A stretch of DNA of 40,270 bases, from contig NZ_OAOF01000029.1 of the NCBI RefSeq assembly GCF_900205965.1, forward strand, positions 1 to 40,270. The letters are read 5' to 3'. Below, piece by piece: positions 7,612-15,423 of the stretch. The translations under genes and the position numbers were made by a program. This DNA comes from Lacrimispora amygdalina. Lineage in GTDB: Bacteria > Bacillota > Clostridia > Lachnospirales > Lachnospiraceae. A model generated the notes under the pieces. It saw nothing but the letters and a program-made list of their open reading frames with translations, did not search any database and was not told the DNA's origin. The stretch's first letter is position 1. The number at the start of each line of letters is the position of its first letter.

Positions 7612-9433
7612 GAAAAAAATTGTGTGGCTGCTTGCTGTGCTTATGGTGGCAGTATCAATACCGGGTTCAGTATTTGCACAATATGATTTAAGTAAGAATA
7701 CATACATTGACGTAAAAAAGACTCCATCTGGAAAGACCGGAGAGAATATTACCATCAACATGGTCTTTACCAATAATACAGGCAGTGATCTGGATGATGT
7801 TGCTGTCCGGTTTGACAGAGATATACCGGAGCAGGAATACCAGGCCACGGAGGATGCAGACGAAGATACGAAGTACACCGGATCTGTATTTCCGTTTGAG
7901 ATCTCTTCCAATACATTTAATAATAAAAAGCTTGGCAAAGTAAAAAGCGGCAGTTCAAAAACCTTCAGCCTTACTGCAAGAGTCCGCAGAGATGTATCTG
8001 AGGGTTATTACTTAGTGCCGCTGGAGGTTGTTACAAATGCGAAGAAGAAAGATGACGGAGCTCATGCCTCTTATGAGAAGGTAAATATCTGGATTACAAA
8101 GTCTTCTGCCACAACCACTTCCGGTGCCAATGAGGGGACGATCAGTTTTGAACTTGGTGAGGACCAGAACACTCCGTTCGGCACTTATCCGGAAGTGATG
8201 AATTTTAATATGAATGTCAGGAATTCTTCTTCTGTCACCGCGTTTGATGTGAATATACGTATGGGTGTGAATCAGGACAGTACAAAATTCCCTTTTGATA
8301 TCAATGACGGTAACTATACCAGGCATTACGACCGGGTTGGAGGCGGGGAGACCATTTCTGTGCCTTACAGCATGATGATCAGAAAAGACGCCTATAGCGG
8401 ATATTATCCGATTACCTATACCATTGAATACCGGGACAGCACGGATGGCGACATCCAAAAGGCGGAAAGAACGTTTTATGTAAAAGTGCAGAATAAGGAA
8501 AAAGAAGAAGATACGAAAGAATTTAATGCCAATGACAGAACCAAGGCCAGAATTGTGGTTGACGGATTTGAAACCAATCCGGAGAAGGTTTACGCCGGTG
8601 AGGAATTTGAACTTACCCTGCATATGAAGAATGCATCAGAGAGCGTTACAGCAAGCAATATTCTGTTTAACCTGGAATCGGAAAAGGTAACGGACAGCGC
8701 TGTATTTACGACAGATGAAGGAAGTTCCTCCATCGTGGTCAATACCCTTGCAGCAGGCCAGATTGCAGATATCAAGGTAAAACTCAGAGCTGGTGCATGG
8801 GTAGACCAGAGAACGTACGGTCTGACCATTAATGAAAAATATGACAGTCCGGAATTTAAAAATGCGGAAGAAAAAATAACAGTGAATATTCCGGTGAAAC
8901 AGGTAGCAAGGCTGAATACAGGAACAATCGATGTGATGCCTGATTCCATAACCACAGGATCGGAAACAAACATTATGTTCCCAATTAATAATACCGGTAA
9001 GGTTCTTCTGTATAATGTTATGGTATCATTTGCCGGAGATTCCATACAGCCGGCCAATACTTATGTGGGAAACATTAAACCTGGTGAAACCGGTAATGTG
9101 GATGCCATGATTACCGGCGCCGCCCCTACTGCAGATGATGGTAAAATCAAAGTTTTAATAACCTATGAGGATGAAAATGGAGTGGTCTCAGATCCCATAG
9201 AAAAAGAGATTACATTGATGGTAACAGAACCTGAGGAAACTGTGGCTGACATGGGGGATATGGCGGAACTTCCTGCAGACGTACAGCCGACTGGTTTTGC
9301 AAAGTACAGTAAGGTTCTAATACCAGCCGCCGCTTTATTTCTTGTTGTTTTAGCAGGTGCAGCCTTTTTCTTCTGGAAAAGGAGAAAAAAGAAAATGCTG
9401 GCAGCAGAAGAGGAATTAAACGATGAGATTTAG
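7598..9433 (+). CDS. Secreted, C-terminally anchored CARDB-like (COG1361) protein
   Basis: A 611-residue envelope protein. Residues 1-28 form a signal peptide (basic start, hydrophobic core, FAQ end). Several immunoglobulin-like modules follow, each with a phrase like NNTGSDLDDVAV, NSSSVTAFDVNI or NNTGKVLLYNVM, typical of CARDB/COG1361 S-layer-like domains. A single TM helix at about 572-594 is followed by a basic tail. It sits between the ATPase and permease genes and overlaps both by 10-14 nt, so it is almost certainly a working part of this ABC system, occupying the slot where a MacA-type adaptor would be expected. What it binds is unknown. Confidence 0.85.
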   Translation: MYRVKKKIVWLLAVLMVAVSIPGSVFAQYDLSKNTYIDVKKTPSGKTGENITINMVFTNNTGSDLDDVAVRFDRDIPEQEYQATEDADEDTKYTGSVFPFEISSNTFNNKKLGKVKSGSSKTFSLTARVRRDVSEGYYLVPLEVVTNAKKKDDGAHASYEKVNIWITKSSATTTSGANEGTISFELGEDQNTPFGTYPEVMNFNMNVRNSSSVTAFDVNIRMGVNQDSTKFPFDINDGNYTRHYDRVGGGETISVPYSMMIRKDAYSGYYPITYTIEYRDSTDGDIQKAERTFYVKVQNKEKEEDTKEFNANDRTKARIVVDGFETNPEKVYAGEEFELTLHMKNASESVTASNILFNLESEKVTDSAVFTTDEGSSSIVVNTLAAGQIADIKVKLRAGAWVDQRTYGLTINEKYDSPEFKNAEEKITVNIPVKQVARLNTGTIDVMPDSITTGSETNIMFPINNTGKVLLYNVMVSFAGDSIQPANTYVGNIKPGETGNVDAMITGAAPTADDGKIKVLITYEDENGVVSDPIEKEITLMVTEPEETVADMGDMAELPADVQPTGFAKYSKVLIPAAALFLVVLAGAAFFFWKRRKKKMLAAEEELNDEI

Positions 9434-10781
9434 TGATTTACTTTCCATGAGTGTAAACAATTTAAGACGGAGAAAGATGAGAACATTTTTAACTGTTCTG
9501 GGAGTTGTGATTGGTACCGCTTCCATCGTTGTTATGGTATCTCTGGGTATCGGTTTTAATGAGCTTACCATGGAACAGTATGCCTCTTATGGAAGTCTGA
9601 CTGAGATCAATGTGTATTCGAACCAGTCGTATGAAGGAGACGGAAATAGTAAACCCCAGTATATGACAGATGATGTCATTGCCCAGTTTGGCAGACTGGA
9701 TCATGTGAAGGCGGCTTCCCCGCTTTTGCAGGCGGATACGATTATGAGCCAGGGAGCATATCAGGCCAATATTTCCCTGGTGGGGGTAACGCCGGAATAT
9801 ATGGAGAATATTTCTCTGAAAGAGGGGCATCTTCCGGATCCGGATAAGAAAGAACTTCAGATGGTTGTTGGCAATATGGTTGCAAGGCAGTTTCGTAACC
9901 CCAAGAGCAGAAACCAGGATTATTATGATGATCCATCTAAGATTCCTGCTATTGATTTTATGAACAAACCGCTGTTCGTGGTTTTTGACACGGATGCCTA
10001 TTACCAGGCTCAAAGCGGAGGATCAACTGAAAGCGGAACACCTGTAAAACCACCCAAAAAATATCTGCTTCAGACAGCAGGTCTGGTATCAGGCGGTCTG
10101 GAGGACTATAATAATTACAGCTACAGTGTATATGTTGATATCAATGCATTGAAAACTCAATTAAAACAGATTTTTAAGAAAAAACCTATTCCTAACCAGC
10201 CCACCAATAAAAAGGGTAAGCCTTACAACTATTTCATCTATAATGAGGCAGTTGTGGAGGTAGATGATATGGCCAATGTTACTGCGGTTCAAAAAGCAAT
10301 TACGGATCTGGGATATCAGGCGAACAGCAATATGGAGTGGCTTGAACAATCCCAGAAGCAGGCGAAGATGGTTCAGGCACTGTTAGGCGGAATCGGTACG
10401 GTATCCCTGTTTGTTGCGGCAATCGGAATTGCCAATACCATGATGATGTCCATCTATGAAAGAACAAAGGAGATCGGTATTTTAAAGGTTCTGGGCTTTG
10501 ATATGAATCACATCAGGGATATGTTTCTGATGGAATCCGGATTTATTGGTTTCCTTGGCGGTATGACAGGGATTGTATTCAGTTATGGGATTTCGTTTCT
10601 CATTAACCGGTTTCTGGCCAGCCGGTTTATGCCGGATATGCCCGGAGACTTATCAAGAATTCCTATATGGCTTTCTGCCGCGGCCGTGGGTTTTTCTGTT
10701 TTTGTTGGTATGGCTGCCGGCTTTTTCCCTTCTCTCAGGGCCATGAGACTAAGTCCTCTTGCTGCAATCCGCAATGAATAA
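9423..10781 (+). CDS. MacB/FtsX-type ABC transporter permease
   Basis: A 452-residue permease. TM1 at about 18-42 follows an amphipathic N-terminus that begins MRFSDLLSMSVNNLRRRKMR. A large extracytoplasmic MacB_PCD-like domain covers about 45-315, and three TM helices near 320-445 contain the FtsX signature (IGIANTMMMSIYERTKEIGI). It overlaps the CARDB-like gene by 11 nt. The extracellular domain contains a Pro/Lys-rich insertion (about 200-290). With the ATPase at 6871 it forms a complete MacB-like transporter. There is no terminator before the ZTP riboswitch promoter downstream. Confidence 0.93.
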   Translation: MRFSDLLSMSVNNLRRRKMRTFLTVLGVVIGTASIVVMVSLGIGFNELTMEQYASYGSLTEINVYSNQSYEGDGNSKPQYMTDDVIAQFGRLDHVKAASPLLQADTIMSQGAYQANISLVGVTPEYMENISLKEGHLPDPDKKELQMVVGNMVARQFRNPKSRNQDYYDDPSKIPAIDFMNKPLFVVFDTDAYYQAQSGGSTESGTPVKPPKKYLLQTAGLVSGGLEDYNNYSYSVYVDINALKTQLKQIFKKKPIPNQPTNKKGKPYNYFIYNEAVVEVDDMANVTAVQKAITDLGYQANSNMEWLEQSQKQAKMVQALLGGIGTVSLFVAAIGIANTMMMSIYERTKEIGILKVLGFDMNHIRDMFLMESGFIGFLGGMTGIVFSYGISFLINRFLASRFMPDMPGDLSRIPIWLSAAAVGFSVFVGMAAGFFPSLRAMRLSPLAAIRNE

Positions 10782-10797
10782 TAAATCAAAAAACACC

Positions 10798-10826
10798 TTG
10801 CAATTTTGGAAGGAATATTATATTAT
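10798..10826 (+). promoter_or_regulatory. Promoter of the ZTP-riboswitch / purine operon
   Basis: TTGCAA, a 17-bp spacer and TATTAT. Transcription would start near 10833, just before the conserved riboswitch core. Confidence 0.75.
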
Positions 10827-10835
10827 GTTAGACAT

Positions 10836-10937
10836 AGTACGTGCGACTGGCGGATAAGTGGACAAAACCACGGGGAGCACGTTACAATTAAAAGCCGACC
10901 GCCTGGGCACCGCTATGGGATGTCCAGGCGGTTTTTT
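10836..10937 (+). promoter_or_regulatory. ZTP (pfl) riboswitch with built-in terminator
   Basis: The conserved pfl-motif blocks appear in order: GCGACTGGCGGATAAGTG (10843-10860), CCACGGGGAGCAC (10868-10880) and GCCGACCGCCTGGGCA (10894-10909). The 3' block is also the left arm of an 11-bp terminator stem (10899-10909 with 10921-10931, one G-U pair), followed by TTTTTT. ZTP/ZMP binding would hold the 3' block in the aptamer and prevent termination. The following genes act on AICAR (ZMP), the expected target for this class, so this is transcriptional ON control when 10-formyl-THF is short. Confidence 0.95.
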
Positions 10938-10969
10938 GCATTTTTATTGATGAAGGAGGGTTAAGACGC

Positions 10970-11683
10970 ATGAATTTAGTTTCTTTAAAAGAGGATTTGT
11001 CCAACAATTCTTATCCTGGAAGAGGAATCATTATTGGGAAATCCGCCGATGGCAGGAATGCAGTGACTGCTTATTTTATAATGGGAAGAAGCATAAACAG
11101 CCGTAACCGCGTATTTGTGGAAGATGGAGATGGAATCCGTACCCAGGCTTATGATCCTTCAAAACTGTCGGACCCAAGTCTGATTATCTATTCACCAGTC
11201 CGTGTTATGGGCAACAAAACAATTGTGACAAACGGAGATCAGACAGACACCATCTATGAGGGAATGGATTTTCAGCTGACGTTTGAGCAGACGCTTCGCA
11301 GCAGGGAATTTGAACCGGATAGTCCGAATTATACTCCTCGTATATCGGGAATTATGCATGTGGAGAATAGAAGATTTAATTATGCCATGTCTATATTAAA
11401 GAGCAACAATGGCGATCCGTCTTCCTGCAGCCGCTTCACCTTTGCTTATGAGAATCCCATGCCGGGAGAAGCTCACTTTATTCATACCTATATGCATGAC
11501 GGCAATCCGCTGCCCAGCTTTGAAGGAGAACCGAAACTGGTTGATGTTTTAGATGACCAGGACGAGTATACCTCCATGATCTGGGAGAGCCTGAATGAAG
11601 AGAACAAGATTTCTTTGTTTGTCCGTTATATTGACCTTGAAACAGGAGCATTTGAGACCCGGATCATAAATAAGAATAAATAG
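10970..11683 (+). CDS. purO: IMP cyclohydrolase (PurO-type)
   Basis: Closes the ring of FAICAR to give IMP, the last step of purine synthesis. The 237-residue protein resembles the stand-alone IMP cyclohydrolase family first known from archaea, not the MGS-type cyclohydrolase half of bifunctional PurH. Family-like segments are YPGRGIIIGK (about 15-24), YFIMGRSINSRNRVF (about 36-50) and the HTYMHDGNPLPSFEGEP region near 176-192. AAGGAGGG lies just before the ATG. It is followed after 14 bp by the separate AICAR transformylase gene, so the two activities of PurH are encoded by two proteins. Confidence 0.9.
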   Translation: MNLVSLKEDLSNNSYPGRGIIIGKSADGRNAVTAYFIMGRSINSRNRVFVEDGDGIRTQAYDPSKLSDPSLIIYSPVRVMGNKTIVTNGDQTDTIYEGMDFQLTFEQTLRSREFEPDSPNYTPRISGIMHVENRRFNYAMSILKSNNGDPSSCSRFTFAYENPMPGEAHFIHTYMHDGNPLPSFEGEPKLVDVLDDQDEYTSMIWESLNEENKISLFVRYIDLETGAFETRIINKNK

Positions 11684-11697
11684 CAGGAGTACAAAAG

Positions 11698-12876
11698 ATG
11701 AATGAATTAGAATTAAAATATGGCTGTAATCCAAATCAGAAGCCTTCAAGAATCTATATGGCAGACGGATCAAATCTGCCCATTAAAGTACTGAGCGGAA
11801 AACCCGGATATATTAATTTTCTGGATGCATTCAATGGCTGGCAGCTGGTAAGAGAATTAAAACAGGCCACAGGTCTGCCCGCAGCAGCCTCCTTTAAACA
11901 TGTTTCTCCTGCTGGTGCGGCAGTAGGACTTCCTTTAAGCCCTGTTTTAAAGAAAATTTACTGGGTTGAGGATATGGGAGAGCTTTCCCCCCTTGCCTGT
12001 GCTTACGCAAGAGCCAGAGGTGCTGATCGTATGTCTTCGTTTGGAGATTATATTTCCTTATCTGATCCCTGTGATGAAGATACGGCAAAGATCATAAAGA
12101 GAGAGGTGTCAGACGGTGTAATTGCACCTGGTTATTCACCGGAAGCCCTGGAGATCTTAAAGTCCAAGAAAAACGGGAATTACAACGTGATACTCATTGA
12201 TCCGGAATATACTCCGGAGTCCATAGAGAAAAAGCAGGTTTACGGTATTACGTTTGAACAGGGCAGAAACGAGATTTCAATCGGCCGGGAACTGTTGGAT
12301 AACAGAGTGACTAAGAATAAGGAGATACCAAAAGCCGCTGAGATTGATTTGATTATTTCTCTCATTACATTAAAATACACCCAGTCCAATTCCGTCTGCT
12401 ATGCAAAAGATGGACAGGCAATTGGAATTGGTGCAGGACAGCAGTCCCGTGTGCATTGTACCAGACTTGCAGGCAGCAAAGCGGATAACTGGTATTTAAG
12501 ACAGGCGCCAAAGGTGCTTGAACTTCCGTTCCTTGAGAATATACGCCGTGCAGACAGGGATAATGCCATTGATGTTTATATTGGAGAGGATTCTATGGAT
12601 GTGCTGTCAGACGGCAGATGGGAACAGGTATTTAAGGAAAAACCACCGGTATTCACCGGTGAGGAAAAAAGACAGTGGCTTGACGGGTTATCGGATGTAT
12701 CCCTGGGATCAGATGCATTTTTCCCATTTGGAGACAACATTGACCGGGCATATAAGAGCGGTGTAAAATATGTGGTTCAGCCGGGTGGTTCTGTCAGGGA
12801 TGACCAGGTGATTGAAACATGCGACAAGTATGGCATGGTAATGGCGTTTAATGGAATCCGCCTGTTCCATCATTAA
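11698..12876 (+). CDS. purH: AICAR formyltransferase (stand-alone PurH domain)
   Basis: Transfers the formyl group of 10-formyl-THF to AICAR, giving FAICAR. The 392-residue protein corresponds to the AICARFT part of PurH and lacks the MGS-like cyclohydrolase domain. Typical AICARFT segments are LKYGCNPNQKPS near the start, AASFKHVSPAGAAVG at about 63-77 (Lys-His pair of the active site), YTQSNSVCYAKDGQAIGIGA at about 223-242, and the end segment AFFPFGDNIDRAYKSGVKYV then QPGGSVRDD. It is second in the riboswitch-controlled operon. The ZTP riboswitch upstream reports on the substrate of this enzyme. Confidence 0.95.
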   Translation: MNELELKYGCNPNQKPSRIYMADGSNLPIKVLSGKPGYINFLDAFNGWQLVRELKQATGLPAAASFKHVSPAGAAVGLPLSPVLKKIYWVEDMGELSPLACAYARARGADRMSSFGDYISLSDPCDEDTAKIIKREVSDGVIAPGYSPEALEILKSKKNGNYNVILIDPEYTPESIEKKQVYGITFEQGRNEISIGRELLDNRVTKNKEIPKAAEIDLIISLITLKYTQSNSVCYAKDGQAIGIGAGQQSRVHCTRLAGSKADNWYLRQAPKVLELPFLENIRRADRDNAIDVYIGEDSMDVLSDGRWEQVFKEKPPVFTGEEKRQWLDGLSDVSLGSDAFFPFGDNIDRAYKSGVKYVVQPGGSVRDDQVIETCDKYGMVMAFNGIRLFHH

Positions 12877-12893
12877 TCCAATATAGTTACAGA

Positions 12894-12921
12894 AGGGACC
12901 GGGCGGATGTCCGGTCCTTTT
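12894..12921 (+). terminator. Terminator of the purine operon
   Basis: GGACCGG and CCGGTCC form a 7-bp GC-rich stem with an 8-nt loop, followed by TTTTAT, 18 bp after the purH stop. Confidence 0.85.
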
Positions 12922-12925
12922 ATGA

Positions 12926-12964
12926 CTCGTTACTTTACATAAAAATATTATGTAAAGTAACGAG
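12926..12964. repeat. Perfect 17-bp inverted repeat upstream of sigK
   Basis: CTCGTTACTTTACATAA is followed by the 5-base spacer AAATA and then its exact reverse complement. No T-run follows on the plus strand, and a good terminator already stands just before it. It may be an operator, an insulating hairpin, or the footprint of a small mobile repeat. Confidence 0.8.
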
Positions 12965-13012
12965 AAGAGGTGAATAGGAAAATAAGTACCAGCCTATATT
13001 TTTTGTAAAAGC

Positions 13013-13040
13013 ACTTTAAAGACAGGGGCAGCATAAAATA
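13013..13040 (+). promoter_or_regulatory. Possible sigma-K-type promoter of sigK
   Basis: AC, 17 bp, CATAAAATA. This fits the Bacillus subtilis sigma-K pattern (AC, 16-17 bp, CATAnnnTA) and would start transcription about 20 bp before the sigK start. It suggests autoregulation in the mother cell. These patterns are short and could match by chance. Confidence 0.45.
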
Positions 13041-13069
13041 GGAGTAAGTAAGTTTTAAGGTGGCTTTCT

Positions 13070-13351
13070 TTGAAAACTTTTCCCAAACCTTTAACTGCGC
13101 GAGAGGAACGAGAGTGTCTGGAACGATACCAGGAAGGGGATCAGGAGGCGAGAGCCACACTCATCGAGCGGAATATGCGTCTTGTAGCCCATGTGGCAAA
13201 AAAGTATCAGAATACAGATTATGATATGGAAGATCTCCTGTCCGTGGGAACCATCGGGTTAATTAAGGCTGTCAATACCTTTCATCCGGACAGAGGATCA
13301 AGACTTGCCACTTATGCGGCGAAATGTGTGGAGAATGAAATCCTATCATAA
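13070..13351 (+). CDS. sigK: Sporulation sigma factor SigK, N-terminal part (interrupted gene)
   Basis: First part of the late mother-cell sigma factor. The TTG start at 13070 has AAGGTGG 6 nt upstream, and an in-frame stop at 13049 leaves no room for a longer form. The protein therefore starts directly at MKTFPKPLT and lacks the pro-sequence known from B. subtilis. Region 2 is complete (LIERNMRLVAHVAKKYQN, then DLLSVGTIGLIKAVNTF). The frame runs to NEIL at 13334-13345, then adds one serine and stops at TAA. The remainder lies 6.9 kb away at 20234-20602 in the same frame. Residues 1-92 plus 118 from the second part would give a 210-residue SigK. Region 2 alone should be inactive as a sigma factor. 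Confidence 0.95.
   Translation: MKTFPKPLTAREERECLERYQEGDQEARATLIERNMRLVAHVAKKYQNTDYDMEDLLSVGTIGLIKAVNTFHPDRGSRLATYAAKCVENEILS
13334..13345 (+). other. Left attachment site core (attL)
   Basis: AATGAAATCCTA, codons N-E-I-L of the SigK N-terminal part. It shares AATGA and ATCCT with the right site. Crossover within either block gives the same rebuilt protein. Confidence 0.8.
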
Positions 13352-13378
13352 CGGCTTTTACGTATAATGTTTTTACTC

Positions 13379-13406
13379 TTGTAATTAATAGTCCGGCTGT
13401 TATAAT
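13379..13406 (+). promoter_or_regulatory. Promoter of the GH27-like gene
   Basis: TTGTAA, 16 bp, TATAAT, lying inside the element 28 bp past the sigK fragment. It gives the first cargo gene its own vegetative-type promoter, independent of sigK. Confidence 0.65.
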
Positions 13407-13448
13407 GATATCAGGTCTATCAATTATTTACCAGGAAAGGATATGCAA

Positions 13449-14732
13449 ATGAGCGTAAAATCATTATCAGATACACCTCCCATGGGGTGGAACAGCTATG
13501 ACTATTATGATACGGCAGTAACAGAACGTGATATCAGGGCCAATGCGGAGTATATGGCGCAGCATTTAAAAGAATTTGGCTGGGAATATATTGTAGTCGA
13601 TATACAGTGGTATGCTACTGATGCAGGCACAAGACGGGATCAATATCAGTACATACCCTTTGGAAAGGTTGAGATGGACGAATACTCCAGACTTTTGCCA
13701 TGCCCGGACCGTTTTCCATCTTCTGCTGGAGGACATGGTTTTAAACCCCTGGCTGATTATATCCATGAACTGGGGTTAAAATTTGGTATCCATATTATGA
13801 GGGGGATTCCCCGTATAGCCGCCCATAGCTTAAGTAAAATACAAAATACAGATATTACAGCAGATAAGATATCAGATCCTTACTCCATCTGTTCCTGGAA
13901 TCCGGATATGTATGGTGTAATTCCTCAGGCAGAGGGGGCACAGGCGTATTATGATTCTGTTTTCCGGCTGTATGCGCAGTGGGGAGTGGACTTCATCAAA
14001 TGTGATGATATCTGCCGCATGGATGCACCATCTGCAAAAGAAGAGATTCGTATGCTTCATGAGGCAATTATCAACAGCGGCAGGCAGATGGTGCTCAGTC
14101 TTTCACCGGGACCTGCAAGGCTTAAGGAAGCATGGCATTATGAAACTTATGCAAATATGTGGCGCATTACCGATGATTTCTGGGATGACTGGAATCTGCT
14201 GAAGCAGATGTTTGAACGTTGTGAACATTGGCAGAACCATGTGAGTGCGGGAAACTATCCTGATTGTGATATGCTTCCTGTCGGTATGCTGGGAAAAGGT
14301 TTTGGGAATGAAAGGCAGACTCGGTTTACAAAAGAGGAACAGATTACCATGCTTACACTCTGGTGTATGTTCCGGTCTCCACTCATGATCGGGGGAGAAC
14401 TAACTTTGATGGATGAATGGACCAGGAGCCTACTTACGAATCCGGACGTTCTGGCACTGCTCAGTGATGACTGCAAGGCAACCCAGCTTGTTCGGAATGA
14501 GCAGACCTGCATCTGGCACAGCTGTCACAGGAAGAACGGATTCAACTATCTGGCGGTATTTAATCTGTCAGAGAAGGGACGGGAGATTGCTGTTTCGCCC
14601 TGCCTCTTAAACCAGGAGGACTTTAATATGGTCTGCTTAAAAGAACTTTGGACAGGTGAGACGTTTACCTGCAGTACAAAGAATTTAAACATAAGGGTGC
14701 CAGGTCATGGAGCGCGGCTTTACCGCTTTTAA
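13449..14732 (+). CDS. Glycoside hydrolase family 27-like protein (alpha-galactosidase fold)
   Basis: A 427-residue TIM-barrel glycosidase without a signal peptide, so cytoplasmic. It opens with TPPMGWNSYD, the hallmark of GH27. FIKCDD at about 182-187 matches the nucleophile strand (KxDN in typical alpha-galactosidases), and WRITDDFWDDW near 238-248 holds the probable acid/base aspartate. A C-terminal beta-sandwich follows from about 350. Two ATGs are possible: 13443, only 2 nt after AGGAAAGG, or 13449, with 8 nt spacing, which I prefer. It has its own promoter and terminator. Substrate could be an alpha-galactoside or a related sugar (GH27 also includes N-acetylgalactosaminidases). A glycosidase is unusual cargo for a sigK element. 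Confidence 0.88.
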   Translation: MSVKSLSDTPPMGWNSYDYYDTAVTERDIRANAEYMAQHLKEFGWEYIVVDIQWYATDAGTRRDQYQYIPFGKVEMDEYSRLLPCPDRFPSSAGGHGFKPLADYIHELGLKFGIHIMRGIPRIAAHSLSKIQNTDITADKISDPYSICSWNPDMYGVIPQAEGAQAYYDSVFRLYAQWGVDFIKCDDICRMDAPSAKEEIRMLHEAIINSGRQMVLSLSPGPARLKEAWHYETYANMWRITDDFWDDWNLLKQMFERCEHWQNHVSAGNYPDCDMLPVGMLGKGFGNERQTRFTKEEQITMLTLWCMFRSPLMIGGELTLMDEWTRSLLTNPDVLALLSDDCKATQLVRNEQTCIWHSCHRKNGFNYLAVFNLSEKGREIAVSPCLLNQEDFNMVCLKELWTGETFTCSTKNLNIRVPGHGARLYRF

Positions 14733-14747
14733 GGGAACCTGTAAGGA

Positions 14748-14782
14748 AAGACATGGGATTGTAATAATCCCATGTCTTTTTC
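14748..14782 (+). terminator. Terminator after the GH27-like gene
   Basis: Perfect 13-bp stem AAGACATGGGATT / AATCCCATGTCTT with a 5-nt loop, followed by TTC. It separates the glycosidase from the hydrogenase cluster. Confidence 0.85.
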
Positions 14783-14817
14783 ATATATATAAAAAAAATA
14801 AGACAGGAGGAAATAAG

Positions 14818-15282
14818 ACGAAACTGATCGCTGTAGGCAGCCGTATCATGAAGGATGACGGGATTGGGCTTGTGATTGCGAAGATGCTTGAAAAGAGGTT
14901 CCTTCACTCTGATGTGGAAATAATTTATGGAGAAACGGACAGTGAGAGTTGTTTTTACACTCTGAACCGGGGGGATTTTGTTCTGATTTTAGATGCCATG
15001 TGCTCGAATGGGAGCCCAGGTACCATTCAGGTATTTTCTTTGAAAGAGCTTATGAAACAGGAATCCAGCCTGTTTATGCAGCATGACATGAGTTTTCTGG
15101 ATCTGTTGAGAATATACAGACTCTCAATAGAAGGTTACTTAATCGGAATTGAGGCAGCTGAAATTGTTCCAGGTATAGAGTTAAGTTTAACGCTGCAAAG
15201 ACAACTTCCCGATATTTGTGGAAAAGTAGAAACTATTATCCAAAATATTCTGCAGGAAGAGACAACGAGTCAGATGGTCTGA
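14818..15282 (+). CDS. Hydrogenase maturation protease (HyaD/HybD-like), start codon ACG
   Basis: Endopeptidase of the M52 family that would trim the C-terminus of the hydrogenase large subunit after nickel insertion. The N-terminal KLIAVGSRIMKDDGIGLVIA matches the family pattern (VGxxxxxDDGxG), and the second metal ligand would be the aspartate of LILDAM near residue 61. A perfect AGGAGG at 14805-14810 points, with 7 nt spacing, to an ACG codon at 14818, where the family normally has ATG. The frame stays open upstream to an ATG at 14707, but that start lies inside the glycosidase gene before a terminator. The gene may therefore start poorly or be dying. It is first in the hydrogenase cluster. 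Confidence 0.75.
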   Translation, partial: TKLIAVGSRIMKDDGIGLVIAKMLEKRFLHSDVEIIYGETDSESCFYTLNRGDFVLILDAMCSNGSPGTIQVFSLKELMKQESSLFMQHDMSFLDLLRIYRLSIEGYLIGIEAAEIVPGIELSLTLQRQLPDICGKVETIIQNILQEETTSQMV

Positions 15283-15423
15283 AACGCAAATCGTATGGTA
15301 CCTGCTGCTTCTTGTGCAAATACGATGAATATAGGGCTGAAGAGCCAGGCTTATACATATATTCTAACAGATAAGCGACTATGGCACTCAGAAAATATCA
15401 ACCATGGGTAAGGAGGTTTTATC

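Noticed and set aside
14707..14817. ATG at 14707 as start of the maturation protease
   Set aside because: It would begin inside the glycosidase gene and translate through the terminator. The family N-terminus and ribosome binding site both point to 14818.
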